Translations under genes and position numbers: made by a program
Shown here: positions 9,997 through 18,957 of the stretch, in pieces
How the letters are laid out: every line of letters starts with the position of its first letter
Numbering within the stretch: position 1 is the first letter of the stretch
From: Planctomycetota bacterium
GTDB taxonomy: Bacteria > Planctomycetota > Phycisphaerae > Phycisphaerales > UBA1924
DNA length: 64,000 bases
Direction of reading: 5' to 3'
Assembly: GCA_018242605.1 (NCBI GenBank)
Contig: JAFEBP010000014.1
Span: forward strand, 124,001 to 188,000
Notes under the pieces: model-generated
Seen by the model: only the letters and a program-made list of their open reading frames with translations
The model's database searches: none
What the model was told of the DNA's origin: nothing

Positions 9997-10851
9997 TCAG
10001 CAGCCCGCTTCCCAGTGGGCGAAGAAGACGCTGACGTCGGCGCCGTCGACGCCGCCGTCGGAGTTGACGTCCGCCGCGGCGTTGCCGGATTCCCAATCGG
10101 CGAAAAAGGCGTCCACATCGGAGCCGTCGACGCCGCCGTCGACGTTGTAGTCGGCGATGCAGGTTCCGATGCCCGGGACTTCGAGGGCGTAGTTGTAACC
10201 GGCCGTGTAGTTCTCATTGGCGCCCGCGCTGATCGAGAGCACGCCGGAGATGCGGTACTCGCTGGGGACCAGCGTGCCTGAGAGGTCGAAGGGCCCCTGA
10301 CCGTTGGGCAGGAAGGCGGAGTAGAAGACGTACTCCCAGTTGAAGCCGTTGAAGCGCTGGAGGGCCACGTAACTGAACGGGCTGGCCCCCGGCAGCGCGA
10401 TGGAGCCGTGCAGGCGGAACGCCACCGGGCTCTGGACCGTGAACGACAGGGTGATCTCGTTGCCCGGGTTGACGGCGTGCATCACGGCGGAACCTGCACC
10501 GGAGACGCCGGCGACGACCTGCGTGGAGGCGGACGCGGAGATTGATTCCATTTCCGCGGGCGAGCCCATGATCTCGTACGTGTGGTGCAGATCGACCAGG
10601 ACGCCGCCGTAGTACGGGTGATCGCCGGGCAGGACTCCGGAGGTGGACCCTGAGAAGTGCATGTCGTCAAAGTCCGTTGCGAGCAGGGAGGACCGGGAGC
10701 GGGAGTCGTTGCCGCTGTGCGTGTCTCCGCCCGCGCCGTAGACGTAGTTGAAGTTCAGGGTCGAACTGCGGCCGCTGAGCGCTTGCGCGGCGGCCGACGA
10801 AGTCAAAAGACCCAGCGCGATGCAGGAAAGGACCGAGATACGAGAGGTCAT
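9997..10851 (-). CDS. Secreted GC-type dockerin protein of unknown body fold
   Basis: The signal peptide is MTSRISVLSCIALGLLTSSAAAQA. The body of ~200 residues is beta-rich (LNFNYVYGAGGDTHSGND, GNEITLSFTVQSPVAFRLHG) and resembles generic PEP-CTERM/dockerin cargo rather than a named enzyme. The last ~55 residues are two dockerin repeats (DYNVDGGVDGSDVDAFF, DVNSDGGVDGADVSVFF) ending HWEAGC. The internal ATG at 10851 is used because the upstream extension is Arg/Pro-rich and not signal-like. It is divergent from the PEP-CTERM-like gene at 11194. Confidence 0.78.
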   Translation of the reverse strand: MTSRISVLSCIALGLLTSSAAAQALSGRSSTLNFNYVYGAGGDTHSGNDSRSRSSLLATDFDDMHFSGSTSGVLPGDHPYYGGVLVDLHHTYEIMGSPAEMESISASASTQVVAGVSGAGSAVMHAVNPGNEITLSFTVQSPVAFRLHGSIALPGASPFSYVALQRFNGFNWEYVFYSAFLPNGQGPFDLSGTLVPSEYRISGVLSISAGANENYTAGYNYALEVPGIGTCIADYNVDGGVDGSDVDAFFADWESGNAAADVNSDGGVDGADVSVFFAHWEAGC

Positions 10852-11193
10852 TTGGGCGCTCCATGGCGGGAGGCGATGCGATGCATGCACGCGTCCGGCG
10901 AACAGCATCCTACAGGATTGGGTCCGAATTGCCAAACACTTCCGGCGTTGGGCCATGAATTTAATATCGTGGACGCCCATAACCCTGCGAAGATTGGGTT
11001 CTGGTCGTTTCACGACGGGAGCGAATCTCAAAGGGAATGTGGCCCCCGATCCATCTCTTGCTCGCGTTATCACTACTTAGTACCGCGGCGGTTCATTCCG
11101 CCCCGGCTACCGGTCCGTGCGACGGGAGCATCGGGGCGGCGGGGTTGGCGTATCAACTCCTCCGCGGCGATGACGATTCGAGGAGACAGACAG
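10852..11193. other. 342-bp divergent intergenic region
   Basis: This stretch lies between the start of a minus-strand dockerin gene and a plus-strand PEP-CTERM-like gene and must hold both promoters. I see an A/T-rich island (AATTTAATATCG near 10957-10968) that stands out from the G+C-rich background, and a small inverted repeat AACCC/GGGTT at 10981-11000. There is no convincing hexamer pair and no coding potential beyond shadows. Confidence 0.4.
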
Positions 11194-12015
11194 ATGAGAA
11201 AATACCTGATCGGAGCGGCCGCGGCGATCCTGGCGGCGGGTGGCGCATCGGCCATCACGGTTCGCGGCGGCACGGGCGCGAACGCGGCGGGGTTGCAGGC
11301 GTTTGTGGATCAGTTCCGGGGCGACCTGGGCGCCCTCAACGCGAATGTCGCGGGCACGCAGAACGGCGGCGCGGGTCGGCGCGAGATCAACTGGGACGGA
11401 GTTCCCGACGGCTTCTCGTCGCCCAACGCGCTGCCGGCCAACTTCTTCAACGCCAATTCGCCGCGGGGGGCTGTGTTCTCAGGGGCGTCCTCGTTCGCGG
11501 TGAGTTCGCGCGACACGACGGCGACGCCGGTGCGGTTCGGCGACATTGACGCGTCGTACACGTCGACGTTCCAGACCTTCAGCCCTCAGCGGCTCTTCAC
11601 GTCGCTGGGGTCCAACACGTACGACGTGGAGTTCTTCGTGCCGGGGAGCAATACGCCCGCGCTGGTGCGGGGATTCGGCGCGGTCTTCGCGGATGTGGAT
11701 CTTGAGAACCGGACGACGATCGAGTGCTTTAACGAGTCGGGTGTGTCGCTGGGCACGTTCGCGGCGTCGGCGCTGGACGGAGGGCTGTCGTTCGTGGGCG
11801 TGTTCGACGGTGTCGCGAGCATCCATCGCGTGCGAGTCACGTTCGGCAAGGCCGCGCTGGGTTCCGGGGTGATCGACGGGGGCGGGACCGACCTGGTGGT
11901 GGCCGACGACTTCCTGTACGGCGAGCCGGTGCAGGTGCCGGGCCCGGGCGCCGCGTTGCTGCTGGGGCTCGCGGCGTTTCGGCGGCGTTCGCGGGTGAAC
12001 CCGTCGCGAGGATGA
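11194..12015 (+). CDS. Secreted protein with PEP-CTERM-like sorting tail
   Basis: This 273-residue protein begins with signal peptide MRKYLIGAAAAILAAGGASA and a GAGGAGA ribosome-binding stretch just upstream. The beta-rich body includes REINWDGVPDGFSSPNALP and FFNANSPRGAVFSG, a pattern I have seen in PEP-CTERM cargo. The C-terminus reads VPGPGAALLLGLAAFRRRSR. That is a Pro-rich start, one hydrophobic helix and a basic end, the layout of PEP-CTERM sorting signals. Exosortase would normally recognise such a tail, but none is in this window. It converges with the next gene across a strong stem-loop. Confidence 0.78.
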   Translation: MRKYLIGAAAAILAAGGASAITVRGGTGANAAGLQAFVDQFRGDLGALNANVAGTQNGGAGRREINWDGVPDGFSSPNALPANFFNANSPRGAVFSGASSFAVSSRDTTATPVRFGDIDASYTSTFQTFSPQRLFTSLGSNTYDVEFFVPGSNTPALVRGFGAVFADVDLENRTTIECFNESGVSLGTFAASALDGGLSFVGVFDGVASIHRVRVTFGKAALGSGVIDGGGTDLVVADDFLYGEPVQVPGPGAALLLGLAAFRRRSRVNPSRG

Positions 12016-12066
12016 TCGGCGCGGGCGTGCGCCGGTGAGTGACGCGTCTGTATTCATCATGAGGAC

Positions 12067-12099
12067 AAGAACGGCGGCGCCGGGCGCCGCCGTTCTTTG
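12067..12099. terminator. Bidirectional stem-loop terminator
   Basis: A perfect 14-bp inverted repeat (12067-12080 with 12084-12097, three-base loop) begins AAGAACGG and ends CCGTTCTT, giving an A/T-rich outer stem on both strands. It sits between the convergent ends of the PEP-CTERM-like gene and the anchor L/dockerin gene. Confidence 0.8.
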
Positions 12100-12143
12100 G
12101 TTGGACAGTCCGTGGCTGACGCGTGCGGGCGGGTCGGGGCCGA

Positions 12144-13451
12144 TCAGCAGCCGCCCTCCCAGTGCTCGAAGAAGGTGCTGACGTCGGCGCCGTCGACGCC
12201 GCCGTCGGCGTTCACGTCCGCCGCGGCGTCGCCGAGTTCCCAGCGGTCGAAGAACGCGCCGAGGTCGGTGCCGTCGACGCCGCCGTCGCAGTTGTAGTCG
12301 CCGATGCACACCGTGAGCGCCGCGGGGTGGGTCGTCTCGTGGTCGCAACTGTTGCGGACCACGCATTCGTACTCACCGATGTCGGCGGCGGAGATGTTGG
12401 AGATCTCGAGCGTCGGGCTCGCGGCGGTGGGGTTGACATCGGTCTCGATGGGCACGCCGTCCTTGCGCCAGCGGTAGGTGAGCGGGGGATCGCCCGACGC
12501 GGTGACGGTGAAGGAAGCGCTACCGGAGAGGCAGCCGATCATCGGTTGGGGCTGCGCGGAGATGTGCGGGCAGCCTTCGTACGGCGGGTCCTCGGTGGGC
12601 TCGGTGCCTTCGGTGCCGTCCTCGGCACGAAGGTTGGAAATGAACACCGCGCTGTCCAGGATGTGGTCGTTGACGTCGCCGATCTCGAAGATCAGGAAGT
12701 GCTCGCCGTCGGGGAGTTTGGCCGTGGTGGTCGTGAGGTGGTGGATCAGCCCGTGGGGGTTGGAGAACGCGGTGTTCAGGTCGTCGACAGTCTCAAAGCC
12801 CGCGAAGGAACTGCCCACCTGCACGGCGTTGCCGCCGGCGTCCAGCGTGATCTGGTTCGCGGGGTCGGTGCCGTCGAGGAAGACCAGGAACGAGTCGGTG
12901 AACTGGCTGGTCCAGGAGGGGAACTCGACGGAGCCGAAGATGAAGTCGAACTTGATGGCGCTGGACTGGTCGAGCGTGAAGTCGATGCGCAGGGCCGCGA
13001 CGTCGTAGGAGCCGCTGAAGTTCTCGATGTTGCCGGCGAATGCGCCGTAGGCGTCGAACTCCGGGGTTCCGCCGCTGTCGGGCTCGGGGACCATCTGGTT
13101 GTTGACCTGCTCGGGCGGGGAGGAGGGGTCATAGTCGGGCGCGGTGGCGCCGGGGATGGGGCCCAGGTTGTCGACATTTCCGCTTGAGAGCACAATGCCG
13201 GGCCTGATGGTGATGGGGCGGGTCTCGAAGTTTGAGTACGTGCCGAACTGGCCGTCGACACCGTTGTGGATCGAGACGGCGTCGATGGTGAGGCCGACGG
13301 GGTTCAGCGCGGCGCCCAGTACGTCGACGTCCATGGTCCGGTGGGTCGTGACCGATCCCGGGGCAACTAGCGGTAGCGCGAAGAGGCCCAAGAGGCAAGC
13401 GGCGCCGCGGATAGACACGGACATTCCACGGCTGTAGTTCAGCGCGTTCAT
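12144..13451 (-). CDS. Secreted choice-of-anchor L/Ig/GC-type dockerin protein
   Basis: The signal region starts MNALNYSRGMSVSIRGAACL. The first ~250 mature residues carry choice-of-anchor L domain landmarks: an IVLSSGNVDNLGP motif, FDFIFGSVEFPSW, DSFLVFLDGTD and HFLIFEIGDVNDHILDSAVF. An Ig-like domain follows (LTYRWRKDGVPIETD to YECVVRNSCDHET), then two dockerin repeats ending HWEGGC. The domain order is the same as in related planctomycete surface proteins. The start at 13451 is preceded by an AAAGGGAA stretch. The function is probably adhesion or structural; no catalytic motif is seen. Confidence 0.85.
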   Translation of the reverse strand: MNALNYSRGMSVSIRGAACLLGLFALPLVAPGSVTTHRTMDVDVLGAALNPVGLTIDAVSIHNGVDGQFGTYSNFETRPITIRPGIVLSSGNVDNLGPIPGATAPDYDPSSPPEQVNNQMVPEPDSGGTPEFDAYGAFAGNIENFSGSYDVAALRIDFTLDQSSAIKFDFIFGSVEFPSWTSQFTDSFLVFLDGTDPANQITLDAGGNAVQVGSSFAGFETVDDLNTAFSNPHGLIHHLTTTTAKLPDGEHFLIFEIGDVNDHILDSAVFISNLRAEDGTEGTEPTEDPPYEGCPHISAQPQPMIGCLSGSASFTVTASGDPPLTYRWRKDGVPIETDVNPTAASPTLEISNISAADIGEYECVVRNSCDHETTHPAALTVCIGDYNCDGGVDGTDLGAFFDRWELGDAAADVNADGGVDGADVSTFFEHWEGGC

Positions 13452-13704
13452 GGCGAGATTCCCTTTGAAGGCCGACAACATTCTGTCGGCAAACATCAGG
13501 AGCAACATAGCGGGAGTGCAAGTACACCGCAACGAGGAAATTTCCCTGATGCGGTCCCGGCATGTGAGGCATCGGGACGTGCGCTGCGCGTCCTTGACGC
13601 GTGGATCCGGGCGCCTTTGGGAAGTGCTGGGGCTGCGAACGTCCGATCATGCGCGCTTCGAATTTGGTTTCTCCGGCGGGCTGCGGGCGGAGCGATGGAT
13701 GGTT

Positions 13705-14979
13705 TCAGCAGCCGTTCTCCCAGTGCTCGAAGAAGGTGTCGACGTCAGCGCCGTCGACGCCGCCGTCGGCGTTTATGTCGGCCGCGGCGTTGCCGGCTTC
13801 CCAGTCGAAGAAGAACGACTGCACATCGGCTCCGTCGATGCCGCCGTCCTGGTTGTAGTCTCCCGGGCACTGGCCCGGGGTGATGTCGGCGATGCGCACG
13901 GTGACGGCGTCGTCGGAGGTGTCGATCTCGGGGGCGGTGCCGGGGACTTCGCTCAGCCGGACGGTGATGGAAGCGGACGGATCGAGTTCGGGCACTTCAA
14001 CGACCCAGCGCGGCCCGGGCACGACGCGCGAGAGGCAGAACTGCTGGCACTCGCACCAGGGGATGGGCGTGGGGGCGCTCGCCGGTGGATTGCAGAGATT
14101 GACGTCGTAGCCCGTGCACGTCTGGCAGAAGATCAGGCACGTAAAGAGCATGGGCCCGCCCGGGCCCGCCGGCCCCCACGGGTGGCCGGGGCCGTAAGAG
14201 ATGAGGTCTGTGGAGCCGCAACTGCCGCCGCCGCCGTGTCCTCCACCGTAGACCACGCCGCCGCTCAGAACTGCGATGTCGGCGCTGAGGTTGATAGTGT
14301 CGCCGTACGTGAGTTCATGCTTGATCTCACCGGTGATCATGTATCCGCCGGTGGGCGAGGGTTCGTAGCGAAGGCTGGAACCGTCCATGATCCGGTTGTA
14401 CCGGGCGTTGGGGGGCACGACCTTGAAACCCCAGTCGTCGGACGTGATCGCCTCGGGCGCGGATCCGGGCAGCGCTGTCACCGTCGCGGTGATGACATCC
14501 CCGGGCTTGAGCGAGGGGACGGTGAGCGCGTTGGAGTCGATCGCGTGGGTGCAGCAATAGCACGGCAGGCCGGGGATCACCGAGGGCTTGCAGCTCACGC
14601 ACCCGGCCTCGGAAAAGCAGGAAGAGGCGCACACGCCGCCGGTGCCGCTGCCGCCGCCCACGATCAGGGCCTGGGAGATCGTGCCGATGACCACGCCGTT
14701 GACTCCCACGGTGAGCGTGCTGGAAAGGTCCACGGGCGTGGGGTCCTGATTCGCGAACAACGCACGGGCGCTGATCTGCCAGGTGCCGTCGGGGCTCTGG
14801 GCGATGGTGATGTCGTTTGAATCGACGATGCGGTTGTAGTTCTGCGCCAACGTCGGCGACGCGGCGCCGGCCAGCGCGATGAGGCCCAGCAGGGCCAGAC
14901 GAACTCTGGGGAGCGCCCGAGCGGGTGCGGCGAGAGAGGGAGTGCGAACCGGGGAAGCGGTGGGTGTGCGGGTGATCAT
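13705..14979 (-). CDS. Secreted Cys-rich GC-type dockerin protein
   Basis: The signal peptide (VRLALLGLIALAGAASPTLAQ) is preceded by an n-region of ~25 residues from the ATG at 14979. The mature body has two related halves, each opening with a YNRIxDxxxxxxxxSPxGxxxISxxx pattern (YNRIVDSNDITIAQSPDG, YNRIMDGSSLRYEPSPTG). Each half carries a Cys-rich insertion (CASSCFSEAGCVSCKPS; CLIFCQTCTGYDVNLC, CECQQFC). Two dockerin repeats follow, ending HWENGC. The paired Cys clusters suggest disulphides or metal binding in the extracytoplasmic space. I do not recognise the body fold. Confidence 0.78.
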   Translation of the reverse strand: MITRTPTASPVRTPSLAAPARALPRVRLALLGLIALAGAASPTLAQNYNRIVDSNDITIAQSPDGTWQISARALFANQDPTPVDLSSTLTVGVNGVVIGTISQALIVGGGSGTGGVCASSCFSEAGCVSCKPSVIPGLPCYCCTHAIDSNALTVPSLKPGDVITATVTALPGSAPEAITSDDWGFKVVPPNARYNRIMDGSSLRYEPSPTGGYMITGEIKHELTYGDTINLSADIAVLSGGVVYGGGHGGGGSCGSTDLISYGPGHPWGPAGPGGPMLFTCLIFCQTCTGYDVNLCNPPASAPTPIPWCECQQFCLSRVVPGPRWVVEVPELDPSASITVRLSEVPGTAPEIDTSDDAVTVRIADITPGQCPGDYNQDGGIDGADVQSFFFDWEAGNAAADINADGGVDGADVDTFFEHWENGC

Positions 14980-15145
14980 GGGTTGCCTTTCAAGTTCTGG
15001 CCGCACTACGGGCGGGGCGCGAGATCTTTCAGCGTGCGCACGCTTTTGGGCCCGCTCCCTGGAAGTTCAAGGTCCGATTGGTGACAGGACGGAACGGGTC
15101 TCAAAATAACACCGATGAAAGGCCGCGAAGGCGGATGGGGCGCCC

Positions 15146-16741
15146 TTATCCGCACCCGCCCGCTTCCCACGCGGCGAAGAAATCGCTCACATCCGCGCCG
15201 TCGATGCCGCCGTCCTGGTTGAAGTCCGCGGGGCAGCTTTGCACAAAGCCGAGCGTCGCGGGGGAGCTCGTGGTGCTCCCTCCCGGGCACGCCGTCGAGA
15301 CCACACAGTCGTACACACCCAGATCCGAGGCCTGCACATTGGTCAGCAGGAGTGTGGGTGTCGCGGCGGTGGCGTTCTCGATCGTGCTGATCGGCACGCC
15401 GTCGCGACGCCATTGGTAAGACAGTGTGCCCGGACCGCCGGTGGCCGTGATCGTGAACGTGGCGCTGCCCGTGGGCGCCGTGACGACCGGGAGCGGCTGC
15501 ACGCCGATCACCGGCGGCCGGGGCCCGAAGTAGTACCGCGCGGCCCGGCTCGCCGAAGCAGCGCTCGTGGCGGTGAAATCTCCGCCCGCGATGAGATCGC
15601 CGCCCGGCAGCACCACCAGGGCGTTGACCGTGTTGCCGGAGATCCCGGATTGCAACGCGGACCACGCGCTCGTGCCCGGGGCGTACCGCGCGATGCGGCT
15701 GAGCGGGAGGGAGCCCGAGAACGAGAACTGGCCCCCGATGATCAGGTCCCCGCCCGGCAGCGTCACCATGGACCAGACGGTGCCGTTGAGGCCCGATCCC
15801 AGTGGCGACCAGTTATTGGATGCGGGGTTGTAGCGGGCGACGCGGATGGCCGCGCCGCCGCCGGCGGAGTTGAAGTTTCCTCCGGCGAACAGGTCCCCGC
15901 CGGGGATCAAAGTGAGCGCGGTCACGATGTTCGAGACTCCCGTGCCGAGCGCGGACCAGGAGTTTGTTGCAGGGCTGTACCGCGCGATGTTGCTGGCCGC
16001 GATCCCGCCTGCGGTGGTGAAGTTGCCGCCCACGTACACCTCGCCGGTCTGGCTGAGCGCGAGGGCCGCGACGGTCGACGGCGCGGGCGGGGCCGCGCCC
16101 GTGACGCCCGAACCCAGCGCGAACCAAGCGCCGGTGGTGGGGTTGAGCCGTGCGATGTTGTTGACGGCGACCGCGCCCGCGAGTGAGAACACGCCCCCCA
16201 CGATGACGTCGCCGTTGCTCAGGCCGAGCAACGTGTACACGATCGGTCCGGTGCCGCCGGTCAGGCCGGCGCCGAGCGCGGACCACGCGCCTGTGGTCGG
16301 GTTGCAGCGGGCGATGTTGTTCACCGGCGTGCTGCCGGCGGAGGTGATGTTCCCGCCCACCACCAGGTCGCCGTCGGGCAGAACGACGATCGCGCGGACA
16401 TTGCCGCTAACGCCGGCGCCGATGGGCGACCAGACGCCGGTGGTGGGGTTGTAGCGTGCGATGTTGCTGGCGGGCAAGCCCCCGGCGGTGGTGAAGGAGC
16501 CGCCCGCGATGACGTCGCCGCTCGTGTGCACCGCGAGGGCGTAGATCGTGCCGTTGGTGCCTTGCGTGCCGATCCCGGGTATCCATCCGCCGACGCACTG
16601 GGCGCGGGCGGCGCTTGTGAACACAAGGATGATCGCGAGCAACGCGGCGTAAGCCGGGCGCACGGCCGCGTGCGTGGGGCTTGGCGACCGGAGGAGTTCG
16701 GTCGCGGGGCGGAGGGCGGCGCGAATCAGAAAGCCAATCAT
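15146..16741 (-). CDS. Secreted seven-repeat propeller/Ig/dockerin protein
   Basis: The signal segment ends AIILVFTSAARAQ. The body contains seven ~45-residue repeats of the type LPDGDLVVGGNFTSAGG...IARYNPTTxxWSALGxG, consistent with one seven-bladed beta-propeller. An Ig-like domain follows (LSYQWRRDGVPISTIENATA to YDCVVSTACPGGS). Unusually, only one dockerin repeat is present (DFNQDGGIDGADVSDFF), and the protein ends GGCG with one residue after the Cys. The ATG at 16741 has AAGGAC upstream. The role is presumably surface ligand binding. Confidence 0.82.
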   Translation of the reverse strand: MIGFLIRAALRPATELLRSPSPTHAAVRPAYAALLAIILVFTSAARAQCVGGWIPGIGTQGTNGTIYALAVHTSGDVIAGGSFTTAGGLPASNIARYNPTTGVWSPIGAGVSGNVRAIVVLPDGDLVVGGNITSAGSTPVNNIARCNPTTGAWSALGAGLTGGTGPIVYTLLGLSNGDVIVGGVFSLAGAVAVNNIARLNPTTGAWFALGSGVTGAAPPAPSTVAALALSQTGEVYVGGNFTTAGGIAASNIARYSPATNSWSALGTGVSNIVTALTLIPGGDLFAGGNFNSAGGGAAIRVARYNPASNNWSPLGSGLNGTVWSMVTLPGGDLIIGGQFSFSGSLPLSRIARYAPGTSAWSALQSGISGNTVNALVVLPGGDLIAGGDFTATSAASASRAARYYFGPRPPVIGVQPLPVVTAPTGSATFTITATGGPGTLSYQWRRDGVPISTIENATAATPTLLLTNVQASDLGVYDCVVSTACPGGSTTSSPATLGFVQSCPADFNQDGGIDGADVSDFFAAWEAGGCG

Positions 16742-16970
16742 GTTCCGGGTCCTTGGGTGTGCGTTCGTGGAGTCGGTGCGCGTCGGCCGCGTGCGATCCG
16801 CTTCGTCGCCGAGCGCTACTGACAGCGTACCCGATTCGAAAGAGCGGGGCGACAACTCGAGGCCTGTTTTTGAGGCTTGGGGGCGCGCAAACAGGCCGGA
16901 GATTCTCCAGAGACCCGTTATGGGGCCGGGTGAGAGTCCATCGCATGCGGGCGGAGTACGGGCGTCGCGG

Positions 16971-18839
16971 TCACTGGGGCTTCGATGCCTTGGTCTCGAA
17001 CGATTGGTCCGTCAGCGACTCCAGGAACGCCACCAGGGCCTTGATGTCGTCGTCGCTGAGGCCGATGCCGCTCTCGGGGTGCTTGGCCAGATTGGGGTCG
17101 AGCGATTCGGAGCGGTGCACGCCGGTGCTGTAGTGGCGCACCACATCTTCGAGCGTGGCGAAGCGGCCGTCGTGCATGTACGGCGCGGTGAGCGCCACGT
17201 TCCGCAGGGAGGGCGTCTTGAACTTGCCCGCGTCGGCGCGGTTGCCCGTGACGAGCATCCGCCCGTTGTCGGCGTCGGCTTCCACGCCCAGCCCGTTGTT
17301 CTTGGGCTGGCCGTCGGTGAAGAGGTTGCCGCCGTGGCAGTGGAAGCAGTCAGCGCCCCGGATGTTCCGCGCCGGGTCGTACTCCTTGATGAACAGTTCC
17401 AGCCCGCGGGCTTCGCGCGGGGTGAACTCCTCGCGGCCCGCCAGCACCCGGTCGAACTTTGAATCGGCGCTCACCAGTGTGAGCAGATATTGCTCGATCG
17501 CCAGCCCCAGACGCTCGGGCGTCACGCCCGGCGTGCCGAAGGCCCGTGCGAAGAGCTCCGGGTATTTGGGGCTGGCCTTGAGCCTGTCGATCGCTTCCGC
17601 GATCGGCAACTTCATCTCGCGAGCGTCGGAGATGGGCGCGAGCGCCTGATCGCGGATCCTGGCTCGCTTGCCGTCCCACGTCATCGAGTGTGCCCACGCG
17701 AGATTGAAGAGCGGCATCGAGTTGCGCGTCCCCGCGGTGCCGTCGACTCCTCGGGAGAAGCGCAGCGGGTCGGAGTTGGCGTGCTTGGAGGTGTGGCACG
17801 AACTGCAGGAGATCGACTCGTCCCGGGAGAGCCGATCATCGAAGAAGAGTGTGCGCCCCAGGGCCACTCCTTCGACCGTGAGCGGATTGTCGGCGGGGAG
17901 GAGCGGTTGGGGGAAGTGCGCCGGGATGCTCAGCGTGAGCGGGGTGGTGCCCGCCGGCGCGGACAGCGCGGCTGCTGACGATGACGGAAGCGCGTCGAAG
18001 GGCCGGGCCGAATCCACGGCGAACGCTGCGGCGATGTTCGCGGCGAGCGCGGTGGCCAGTTCGTCGCCGGGCGCCGAGTGCGTTGAATCCGTTCCCGCAG
18101 CGTGATCGATCCGGATGACCCCGGCGGAGTCGTCGGCGGCGACGCCGAACACGCGGCCCGCGTCGAGGGTCAACGTGATCAGCGTGTCCCGTTGGATGTC
18201 TGCCGCGACGGGAAGACGCACGTGCATGAGGTGGGCATCGTTGGCCACGTGGAACGAATAACCGCCCAGTTCGTTGCCCGCCCCGTGCTCGCCGCTCACG
18301 TACCGCCCCTCGATCGCCATGAAGATGTACCCGCCCTGCCAGTTCCAGTGCAGGCCGTTGACCTGCGGGTTGAGAGGGTCCGTCGGTCCGAAACCGGCCG
18401 GGTCGCTGTGGTTGAGGGTGGGGGCGAGCCCGATGTCGAACTCTAATGAGTCGTACTTGCCCGGGGGCACAGAGATCGCTTCGAACGAGTCACGGTTCGC
18501 TTTCGCGATGATCACGCCGCGGCCGGCGCCCGTGACCATGGCGACCGAGTCGCCCGCCGCGAGCTTCACGTTGGTCACGAGGTAGTCCAATCGCGAGATC
18601 GACAGCGTCTGCCCCGCGGCGGACCGGATGCTGACATCGTCGAACCGCAGCGGAGCGCCGGCGACCGTGTGATTGAACTTGAGCCAGACCTTGGCGGCGA
18701 CCGCTGATTCCTGGGCCGGGGCGGCGCAGGCGAGCCCGAACAGCACGGACAGAGCGAGCGTACTCGCCCGCGGTTTGCGGCCGCGGATCGCGGGAATGCT
18801 CGATGGTGAGCAGCGGATTGTGGTTGCGGTGTTCAGCAC
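16971..18839 (-). CDS. MbnP-like copper protein fused to MauG/MbnH-type di-haem peroxidase
   Basis: The signal segment is ALSVLFGLACAAPAQ. Residues ~48-245 form an MbnP-like domain (VWLKFNHTVAGAPLRFDD, ISRLDYLVTNVKL, GLHWNWQGGYIFMAIEG, GYSFHVANDAHLMHV). Residues ~305-612 form a di-haem cytochrome c peroxidase/MauG domain with two haem sites, CSSCH at 345-349 and CFHCH at 498-502, and the usual RNSMPLFNLAW and APYMHDGRF motifs. In methanotrophs and others, MbnH oxidises a Trp of separate MbnP to kynurenine to create a copper site. Here both halves are one chain; Trp165 and Trp167 are the candidate substrates. The start is a GTG, with no better in-frame ATG before the signal. Confidence 0.85.
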   Translation of the reverse strand: MLNTATTIRCSPSSIPAIRGRKPRASTLALSVLFGLACAAPAQESAVAAKVWLKFNHTVAGAPLRFDDVSIRSAAGQTLSISRLDYLVTNVKLAAGDSVAMVTGAGRGVIIAKANRDSFEAISVPPGKYDSLEFDIGLAPTLNHSDPAGFGPTDPLNPQVNGLHWNWQGGYIFMAIEGRYVSGEHGAGNELGGYSFHVANDAHLMHVRLPVAADIQRDTLITLTLDAGRVFGVAADDSAGVIRIDHAAGTDSTHSAPGDELATALAANIAAAFAVDSARPFDALPSSSAAALSAPAGTTPLTLSIPAHFPQPLLPADNPLTVEGVALGRTLFFDDRLSRDESISCSSCHTSKHANSDPLRFSRGVDGTAGTRNSMPLFNLAWAHSMTWDGKRARIRDQALAPISDAREMKLPIAEAIDRLKASPKYPELFARAFGTPGVTPERLGLAIEQYLLTLVSADSKFDRVLAGREEFTPREARGLELFIKEYDPARNIRGADCFHCHGGNLFTDGQPKNNGLGVEADADNGRMLVTGNRADAGKFKTPSLRNVALTAPYMHDGRFATLEDVVRHYSTGVHRSESLDPNLAKHPESGIGLSDDDIKALVAFLESLTDQSFETKASKPQ

Positions 18840-18898
18840 GCCGGAGCTCTCAACAGCATACGGGCGGTTTCATCTCCCAGTGAGAAGATCGATCGCGC

Positions 18899-18933
18899 GA
18901 AAACGCCGCGTGGAATGGCGGTTCCACGCGGCG
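18899..18933 (-). terminator. Terminator of the YHYH/dockerin gene
   Basis: A perfect 12-bp inverted repeat (18904-18915 with 18922-18933, six-base loop) is followed on the minus strand by TTTTCGCG. It lies just past the stop of the minus-strand gene that ends at 18958. Confidence 0.75.
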
Positions 18934-18957
18934 GGTGGGTTCGGTCGGGGCACGCCA

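Noticed and set aside
9942..10217. N-terminal extension of the ECF sigma factor
   Set aside because: The Thr/Ser/Pro-rich residues are the out-of-frame reading of the adjacent dockerin gene.
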